From Tenacibaculum soleae (GTDB lineage: Bacteria > Bacteroidota > Bacteroidia > Flavobacteriales > Flavobacteriaceae): 64,000 bases of DNA. Under the pieces are notes generated by a model, which saw only the letters and a list, made by a program, of their open reading frames with translations, ran no database searches and had not been told where the DNA came from. How positions within the stretch are numbered: position 1 is the first letter of the stretch; each line of letters begins with the position of its first letter. The DNA lies in NCBI RefSeq assembly GCF_001693415.1, contig NZ_MAKX01000041.1, positions 62,001 to 126,000 on the forward strand. The letters run 5' to 3'. Positions 53,349-61,300 of this stretch are shown one piece after another. The translations under genes were made by a program, and so were the position numbers.

Positions 53349-54038
53349 TTAATTTAAACGCATGTTAACCAGGCTCATAATGCGTTCAAATTGTTCTTTA
53401 AGGCCCATGTCAGAATTGTCAAATTCAATAGCATCTTTGGCTAGGGTTAAAGGAGAATCCTCTCTAGTTGAGTCAATTCGATCACGTTCTTGAACATTGT
53501 GTAATATTTCTTCATACTTTACAGTATCTCCACGATCTAATAATTCTTTATAACGACGTGTAGCACGTTTGTCTGCTGAGGCTGTCATAAATAACTTTAA
53601 TTCAGCTTTAGGAAAAACTACGGTTCCAATGTCGCGACCATCCATAACTATACCTTTGTTTTTTCCCATTTCTTGTTGCTCTTGTACTAGTTTTTTTCGA
53701 ACTTCTGAAATTGTAGCGACTTTACTAACCAGTTTAGAAACTTCAATAGTCCTAATTTCTTTTTCAACATTCGTGTTGTTTAAAAAAGCTTCAGCAAAAC
53801 CTAAGCTATCGTTAAAAATAAAAGAAAGAGAAATGTTTTGTAAGTTTTTAATTAAATCTTCAGGGTTAAAATGTGTTTCAGAAATAAAATTCTGTTGCAT
53901 AGCATATAAAGTAACAGCTCTGTACATTGCGCCAGTATCAACATAAATATATTCAAGTTTTTTAGCTAACTGTTTAGCAATAGTACTTTTTCCTGTAGAT
54001 GAAAACCCGTCAATAGCAATAATAATTTTTGATGTCAT
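53349..54038 (-). CDS. cmk: Cytidylate kinase
   Basis: Cmk phosphorylates CMP and dCMP. The 229-residue P-loop kinase starts IAIDGFSSTGKSTIAKQLAK, with YVDTGAMYRAVTLYA, VMDGRDIGTVVFPKA and RATRRYKELLDRGD, all typical of the family. The gene is the first of its block, divergent from the CHU_C protein gene with 225 bp between. It overlaps nothing and shares a terminator with the rluD-like gene. Confidence 0.96.
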   Translation of the reverse strand: MTSKIIIAIDGFSSTGKSTIAKQLAKKLEYIYVDTGAMYRAVTLYAMQQNFISETHFNPEDLIKNLQNISLSFIFNDSLGFAEAFLNNTNVEKEIRTIEVSKLVSKVATISEVRKKLVQEQQEMGKNKGIVMDGRDIGTVVFPKAELKLFMTASADKRATRRYKELLDRGDTVKYEEILHNVQERDRIDSTREDSPLTLAKDAIEFDNSDMGLKEQFERIMSLVNMRLN

Positions 54039-54230
54039 AGCTTAAGAGATTTGAAATACAAATATACGTTAGAATCTGTTATTTTTTGTGATGAATATTA
54101 GCGGTTTTAAAGTAGAGATTAATAAGGGTTAATTAATTGTAAATGAGTGTGTTATTTATTTGTTTAGTATTAAGTTTGTGTGTTTGGAATAGAATTTATA
54201 TATTAGATTTTATTTGTTGTATAAAAAGTA

Positions 54231-54238
54231 TACATTTG
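54231..54238 (+). promoter_or_regulatory. -7 element for the CHU_C/PorP operon
   Basis: TACATTTG, 25 bp before the ATG. Two TTG occur 11-14 bp upstream, too close for a normal -33. Confidence 0.45.
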
Positions 54239-54263
54239 ATGTTTCTTAAAATCCCCATAATTA

Positions 54264-56441
54264 ATGAAGAAAAAGACTAAGAGTATACTAAGACTTTTAG
54301 GTTTATTCCTTTTTTGTGTTAGTACTAATTTAATGTCACAAACGTTATTGAAACCTGAGTTACAGTTTTCTTCAGCGTGTGATGATGGTGCTACAACAGA
54401 TTTTACAGTGAGGTTTAAATATGCTACAACAACTTTTCCTAACGACAATCAATTTACAATAGAACTGTCGGAGGCTGATGGTACTTGGGGGAGCCCTACT
54501 AACGTTGGTACAGTAACTACAGAAAATTCTTCTTTTACATTTGATAGGTCTTTTCAGTTGCCTAATGATACTTTTGGTGCTAATTATAAAATTAGATTAG
54601 TTGCTTCTTCGCCTGCGATGACAAGTCCAGAATCGGATGCTTTTGAAGCATATAAAATAATTAATGGAACTTTTATTTTAAATAATTTTGAAAATGTAGT
54701 TTTATGTGAGGGGGGGGCAGAAGAAGTCATTTTAAACACAACTCAAAAAGGGCAGTACGAGTGGTATAAAGATGGTAGTTTAATTACAACAACAGTTGAT
54801 CCTGTATTTGAGGTGTCAGAGACAGGTAAATATCAAGCAAAAATAAATTATGGAGCTTGTGGTTTTAAAGAGTCAACCTTAATAGATGTTGTTGTTTTTA
54901 ATGAATCAGACACACAAATAAAAGGTCCGTTAACTGTTCAAATATGTGGAGATGAATCACATACTTTTGAGGCGAATGTAACAGACGCTTCGTTTACTTA
55001 TGATTGGTATTTTAATAATACGTTAGTACAATCTTCAAATTCTGCTACCTATACCACACCTACAGCAGGGCAATTAGGAACTTATCATTTAGAAATAGAT
55101 ACAGGAAGTTGCCAAACAGTTTCAGATAACGTAGAGTTAAAGCAAACAACATCAGCAGATTTTAATGTAAATACATCCGGTAATTTAAAAACAATTTATT
55201 TACCTGGAGAAACCCGTGAACTCTGTATAACTCACGATGCATCTTCAGCAACCATTCAATGGTATAAAGATACAAACCCCTTGGCAGCAAGAACTCAATT
55301 ATGTACAAATGCCACAGAAAAAGGAGTGTACTTTGCAAGAGTAACTAAAAGTTCTTCTGGGTCATGTAATATTGTAGTTGATTCTGATGAGTATGAACTA
55401 ATTGGTGTAAAATCGTTTGATGTCGTTGTAAGAACAGCAACAGATTATGAGGAATGTAATACAGCAACAACAACATTAAGTATAGTAGGAGTAAAGGCAA
55501 TTGGTGAAGATGATCAAGAATATGATTTAACAACAGCTCAAATTGCAATGTTAAATTATCAATGGAATAAAGGAGGTGTAGCTATATCGGGTGCCACGGA
55601 AGATGAATTTTCAGTAAATTCATATCTTGAAAGTGGCTTGTATACATTGTCAGTTAATGTAGGAGGTAAAAACGGTATCTCAAATGAATTAAATGTAAAA
55701 TTAGTAGAAATTCCTGAAATTTCTTCGACAACAATATCAAACTCACTCTGTGCAGGAGGTTCTATTATTTATATAATCAATAATGTAATAGCAGGATATA
55801 CTTATAAATGGGTTAAAGACGGAACTGAAGATGTAACTCCGTCAGATCCTAGTTCACTTGAAGTTACAGAAGTAGGAGAATATGTGTTGCAATATTCTGG
55901 CTTTGGTTGTGCTAATGAGTTAGCCGCAATTGAAGTTGTTTTGTTTGATGATTCGGCAGTTACAATAACCCCATCAGAAAAAGTTGTAATGGAAGATGGA
56001 AGTGTTGCCACGATAGTTGCTGCAGGAGGCGAATCTTATGAATGGTATGAAGGAGAGGATGTTTTAGGTACATTATTGTCTACGACCGAAGAGTTAACAG
56101 TAAGTACCTTAGGTTTTTATACTGTATTGGTAAAGGTAGGTAACTGTGAGTTAACAAAAACAGTTGAAGTAGTAGAGCCAGATGATCAAATAATAGTACC
56201 TAATATTATATCGCCAAATCAAGATGGGATAAACGATACATGGAAATTATCAAACACATATGCATTCCAGCCCTCAGTAACCATTGAGTTGTATAACTCA
56301 AATGGAAAGGAAATTTTAAAAATAACCGATTATAAAAATGATTGGCCAGCTGAAGATTTAGGAAATCAGAAAATATTTTATTACAAAATAATAAAAGACG
56401 ATACATTAATTAAAGCAGGAACAATATCTGTATTAGATTAA
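54264..56441 (+). CDS. Secreted surface protein with Ig-like repeats and CHU_C (type B T9SS) sorting domain
   Basis: A 725-residue exported protein. It has a signal peptide (residues 1-26, NLMSQ) and several Ig-like or PKD-like repeats with Cys/Trp pairs (CDDGATTDFTVRFKYA, then QYEWYKDGS, FTYDWYFNNTLV, YQWNKGG, YEWYEGEDV). A C-terminal gliding-motility-associated domain follows from VPNIISPNQDGINDTWKL to the end (about 640-725), the type B signal for type IX secretion and surface anchoring. A run of eight G (54710-54717) lies in the coding region. The next gene, 8 bp on, is a PorP/SprF protein, the usual partner of such a substrate. Confidence 0.92.
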   Translation: MKKKTKSILRLLGLFLFCVSTNLMSQTLLKPELQFSSACDDGATTDFTVRFKYATTTFPNDNQFTIELSEADGTWGSPTNVGTVTTENSSFTFDRSFQLPNDTFGANYKIRLVASSPAMTSPESDAFEAYKIINGTFILNNFENVVLCEGGAEEVILNTTQKGQYEWYKDGSLITTTVDPVFEVSETGKYQAKINYGACGFKESTLIDVVVFNESDTQIKGPLTVQICGDESHTFEANVTDASFTYDWYFNNTLVQSSNSATYTTPTAGQLGTYHLEIDTGSCQTVSDNVELKQTTSADFNVNTSGNLKTIYLPGETRELCITHDASSATIQWYKDTNPLAARTQLCTNATEKGVYFARVTKSSSGSCNIVVDSDEYELIGVKSFDVVVRTATDYEECNTATTTLSIVGVKAIGEDDQEYDLTTAQIAMLNYQWNKGGVAISGATEDEFSVNSYLESGLYTLSVNVGGKNGISNELNVKLVEIPEISSTTISNSLCAGGSIIYIINNVIAGYTYKWVKDGTEDVTPSDPSSLEVTEVGEYVLQYSGFGCANELAAIEVVLFDDSAVTITPSEKVVMEDGSVATIVAAGGESYEWYEGEDVLGTLLSTTEELTVSTLGFYTVLVKVGNCELTKTVEVVEPDDQIIVPNIISPNQDGINDTWKLSNTYAFQPSVTIELYNSNGKEILKITDYKNDWPAEDLGNQKIFYYKIIKDDTLIKAGTISVLD

Positions 56442-56449
56442 AAATAAGA

Positions 56450-58276
56450 ATGATTAAGAAAATAATAGTATGTATAGTGATATTAATAAGTGTGTTTTCA
56501 TTAAAAGCACAGACTTATAATAACGCGCAGCAATATAACAGTTTTACTTCACGAAACTTTATGAAGTTTAATCGTTTTTTAACAGTGCCAACATTTTCGG
56601 CATTGAAAGAAAATAAAACATCAATTACCGCAACTGTTCGTAATAGTAATGTTGATTTTGAAGATAACCCTAGATTATATTTAGGTACTTATTCTGGTAA
56701 AATGCGCGAAAATGTAGGAGCCGGTTTTGCAATTTATCAACAAGAGGTAGGTGTTTTTAAAGATTTTGGAGCCTTAGTAAATTATGCACAACGATTACAA
56801 TTAAATGAAACGATGGATTTAACCTTTGGTTTTAATTTTTTGTATAGTAGAAGAAGTGCTAATGCGTTAAAGGTTAATTCTACTGTTCCAGATCCACAAG
56901 TAGCAAATTTTCAAGACACCCCTATTGTAATGTTACAACCAGCAGTTACGGTGTCATTTGGTAAGTTTGATGTTGGTGTATTTTTTGAAAACTTAGTAGA
57001 CTTTAATTTAAAAAGTAGCGAAATGGCTACTTCTTTTGCCGAAAAAACATTTTCGCTTCATGCGATGTATTCTCATGAACTTACGTATGCTTCAGGAATT
57101 TTAGAAGGAGCAGATTTAAGAGCCTTACTAATGGCTAGAAAACCTGGAGAAAACGAATTTAGTGTAGGAGGAAATGTAATTTTAGATTTACCTAAAGCAG
57201 GTTGGTTAAAAGCAGGTTATGACAAAACTTACGGGATTTCAGCAGGTTTAGGTGTAAATATTTCTGAAAATTTAGCTGTTGGAATCAGTTATGAAAAAAG
57301 TAGTTTTGCAGCAACTAATGAAATAGGGTTAATTTATAACTTCGGTAAAAAATCATATACAAGAAATAGGCCAGTAAGAAGAACAGGAAGTGTAAAAGTA
57401 ACATTACCAGAAAGAGCTCCAAAAAATGATTATAAAAACGAAGAGCATAATGATTTATCTGACGAAATTCAAACAGCACAAGATTCAATAGATATATTAA
57501 ATAAAAAAGTTGATGAAGTGTTACGACTGTTAAAAAATCAGCCAATACCAAAGCAAAAACCAATAACACCTTCGGTTAAAGAAGAGGTAGAAGCAAAAGA
57601 CACATCATTAAAAAGAAGATCAGATAAACCTTGGCGTCAAAGTACAATTACTTATGCTGGTGGCGGTGGTACAATGTATTATGTTGTTGCTGATAGATTT
57701 AGAGATAAAGAAAATACAGAACCCTTAATAGAAAAGTTTAAAAGATTAAATTTAGAAGCAAAATATATATACGAACCACAAAAAAAATGGTACTATGTAT
57801 ATGTTGATAGATATGCAAAAGAAGAGGATGCTGATGAAAAAGTTGAAGAATTAACCGATAAAACTCGTTTATTTGAAAATGATGATAAAAATGATGCCTC
57901 ATCTATAAAAATTAAAAAAAGTGGTAAAGATCCTGTATATGTTGTTAAATTAACTATAGGTACCAGCGGTGATAGTTATAAGGAACCTAAAACACAACCA
58001 CCAGCAAGAGTTAGAACTATGTCGGGTAATATGAAAGGAGTAGCCCCTGGCTACTATATACAGGTATATGTAAACTCTAAAAAATCACTGGCAGATAGAA
58101 ATGTTGATGAGTTAAGGAATGATGATATAGATGCAGGATATTTTATAAACCCAACCACAGGTTATATGCATGTGTATATAGCAAAAACTGATAGCAGAGA
58201 AGAAGCTATTAAGTTGTATAATAATAATTTAAACGGTTCTTTTTACGACCGTAAAACGATAGTACGTATAAAATAA
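56450..58276 (+). CDS. PorP/SprF outer-membrane protein fused to SPOR-like repeats
   Basis: A 608-residue protein. Residues 1-21 are the signal peptide; about 22-300 match the PorP/SprF family, which helps export or anchor a specific type IX substrate. PorP/SprF proteins are usually about 300 residues; the other half is different. It has a basic/acidic linker, a short coiled coil (SDEIQTAQDSIDILNKKVDEV, about 340-362), a linker with Pro/Lys, and two SPOR-like modules (about 400-470, from TMYYVVADRFRDKEN; and about 525-608, from GYYIQVYVNSKKS). SPOR domains bind glycan-rich peptidoglycan. It probably anchors the upstream CHU_C protein. Confidence 0.88.
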   Translation: MIKKIIVCIVILISVFSLKAQTYNNAQQYNSFTSRNFMKFNRFLTVPTFSALKENKTSITATVRNSNVDFEDNPRLYLGTYSGKMRENVGAGFAIYQQEVGVFKDFGALVNYAQRLQLNETMDLTFGFNFLYSRRSANALKVNSTVPDPQVANFQDTPIVMLQPAVTVSFGKFDVGVFFENLVDFNLKSSEMATSFAEKTFSLHAMYSHELTYASGILEGADLRALLMARKPGENEFSVGGNVILDLPKAGWLKAGYDKTYGISAGLGVNISENLAVGISYEKSSFAATNEIGLIYNFGKKSYTRNRPVRRTGSVKVTLPERAPKNDYKNEEHNDLSDEIQTAQDSIDILNKKVDEVLRLLKNQPIPKQKPITPSVKEEVEAKDTSLKRRSDKPWRQSTITYAGGGGTMYYVVADRFRDKENTEPLIEKFKRLNLEAKYIYEPQKKWYYVYVDRYAKEEDADEKVEELTDKTRLFENDDKNDASSIKIKKSGKDPVYVVKLTIGTSGDSYKEPKTQPPARVRTMSGNMKGVAPGYYIQVYVNSKKSLADRNVDELRNDDIDAGYFINPTTGYMHVYIAKTDSREEAIKLYNNNLNGSFYDRKTIVRIK

Positions 58277-58309
58277 TTAATTTGTAAGCCCCCAACAATT
58301 AATTCCCCA

Positions 58310-61300
58310 ATGAAGATGATGAAAAAATTACTAATAATATCAATTTTTCTACTACAAATAACCAATTTGTTTGCACAAGAAAAAAACAATATAGTTGAAG
58401 GATATTTAACAGCAGCAGAAAGAAGAGCAGACGTTCCTTTTAAAGAACGTTATAATACAAGGGTAAGAGGTAATATGACCTTTGTAGCTAATAATATTTT
58501 AAATGTAGAAGGTTGGGTGTATGAGTGGAATCGTTGGACCTATTATTATAGTGAAGATGCATATGATGGTTATGGAGGTAATCATTCATTTAATTTGCAA
58601 TATATTGATGTAGATAATGATAATACCACATTTTCATCTTCAAAATCATCTTTAAATTTACCAGATTGTTCTAGAGTTGTATACGCAGGGTTGTATTGGG
58701 CAGGAATTTATCCGTATGATAATTGGAACGAAGAATCGGCAGGTGTAAATACTCGTGATGCTGATTTTAACACCATGAAGTTTAAAGTTCCTGGGGGTAA
58801 TTATGTCGATTTAGTTGCAGATAAATTTGATGTAACAAAAAGAGAATTGATATTTGATGATGGAATAGCAACAGAAAAACCATACGTATGTTACAAAGAC
58901 GTTACAACAATGGTACAAAGCTTAACAAATGTTGCTGGTGACCCAGATGCAAATGGAGATTATTACGGAGCAAATATTAAAGCAACTCTTGGTCAGGATA
59001 ATATAGGTAGTCGTTTAGGATCATCAGCAGGTTGGGTAATGGTAATTATTTATGAAAATGAAACTCAAAAAAATAAAAAGTTTTATCTTTTTGATGGGTT
59101 TTCAACGATAAAGAAAGACACAAATGATTATACAGATGTACCGGTAAGTGGTTTTCAAACAGTACCTTCTGGACCCGTAAGAGCAAATCTTATGGTAGCT
59201 GCTTTAGAAGGAGATAGGTCAATTACGGGTGATGCTTTTCAAATAGAAAGAAGAAATTCAGGAAATTTTGAAACTTTAACCACAGGAAGTTTAAATGGTA
59301 CAACAAATTTTTTTAACGGATCTATAACCCAAAATAATAGTTACTTACCAGGAAGAGACCCTAACAGTCAAAATACATTAGGTTTCGATGTTGATATGTT
59401 TACGTTAAATAATGGAACAAAATCAATTTTAAATAACGGTCAAACAAATACTACGTTACGATTTACAACTTCAGGAGATTCTTACTGGCCCTTTTTATTA
59501 GGTATGTCAGTTGAAGTAATTGAGCCTAAAGTGCAGTTAATTAAAACAATACAAAATGCTGCAGGAGCAGATATTTCTGGACAAACAGTAGGTTTAGGAA
59601 GTGAATTGTTTTACAATATACGTTTTCAAAATGTAGGTACAGATAACGCTAAAAATACAAGAATTATAGATATTCTTCCAAAAAATGTTGATTTTTTACC
59701 AGCTGATTTAATATTACCGCCCGAATTAGAATCTACAAGAGCTCAAGTATTAAGTGATTATGAACCACCAACAGCAGCTAACAATTTTAGAGGGAAATTA
59801 ATATTTAATATACCAGATGACCTTGTTGAAGAAAATGATGGGTACTATGATATAAAAATAAAAGTAGCAGTTGTTAGTGATTGTAGTCAGTTACGTGATG
59901 TATGTTCAAATAGAATATCAAATCAAGCTTTTGCTAATTATGAAAGTGATAGAGGTGGAGCACCACCAATTAACAATGAAGAGAGTTTTGCTGGTTTAGA
60001 TGATTGTAATTTTGGAATTGTAGGTACTTCTAATTTTTTAGTTGACACTAGCGGATGTAGGTATGAAAGAACAGAAGTAATTTGTGGTAGTAGTACAACA
60101 TTAATTGCAGGAGCAGGTTTCTCAGCTTATGAATGGAGAGATAGTTCAGGAAACATCATAGGTACCTCAAGAAACCAGTTAGTAACAAGTACAGGAACAT
60201 ATACTGTTAGAACAACAGCACCATCAGGTTGTATTGACACTGAAGAAACAGTAAATGTAGTAGGGTATAATTCAGAACCAAATCCGTTAATACCTTTCTC
60301 AGATCAAATGCTTGTTTGTGCTAATAATAGTTTAGATTTAGCAGAGATATATTTATGTGGCGATGGAAATTCAAGAACAATTAATTTACCTTTTGATCCA
60401 GCATCAGCAACAACTGTCAAATGGTATAAGTTAGATGAAGCCTCATGTAATGATGAAACTCGAGCAGGATGCCCAAATGTAGATACGGGTTGTGATTGGG
60501 GTACTCCATTATCAACAAATTTTTCTTTAAATGTAGCTGATGAAGGTGAGTATCGTTTAGATGTAGAGTATGATGGGCAATGTCCTAAAAGTTACTATTT
60601 TAACGTATTTAAAGCAACTTTAAATCCAGATATAGTAGAACTTGATATTTTTTGTGGATCAAATGGTTCAATTACAGTAAATAATATACCATCAAATTAT
60701 CAATATAGTTTATCAGGACCTGGCGGATACAACGCTCCTTATCAAAATAGTAATGTATTTGATAATTTAACTACGCCAGGAGATTATGATTTAACAATTA
60801 GATTAAACAACCCGTCAGCTGCTTCATGTGAATACACATTCGGTTCAATTAATATTCAAGAAAGTGATATTGATTTTATAGTAACTACTAGCAATATGGA
60901 GTGCTCAGATGGTACAGCAAGTATTAATGCACAAGTAAATAATATAATAGGTGACTATACGTATACCTTAACCCATAGTACAGCAGGTGTTGTTGCTACT
61001 GAAGGACCAACAGCTAACAGTAGTCATTTATTTGATGGTTTAATAGATGGAGGTTCGTATACTGTAACAGTAACTACAGCACAATGTACTGCCTCAGAAA
61101 CAGTAGTAATTGATAAGCCAGCCCCAATAAATTTAGCAGCTTTAAAGTTAAAAGATATTAGTTGTGAAAACGGTAGTTCTGATGGAATTATTCGATTAAC
61201 AGCAACAGGAGGTACTGTTGATACAGTTTCAGGAAATACCTATAATATCGCTGTATGGACAAGTCAAGGAACAGATTTATACACACAACCTTCAGATGTT

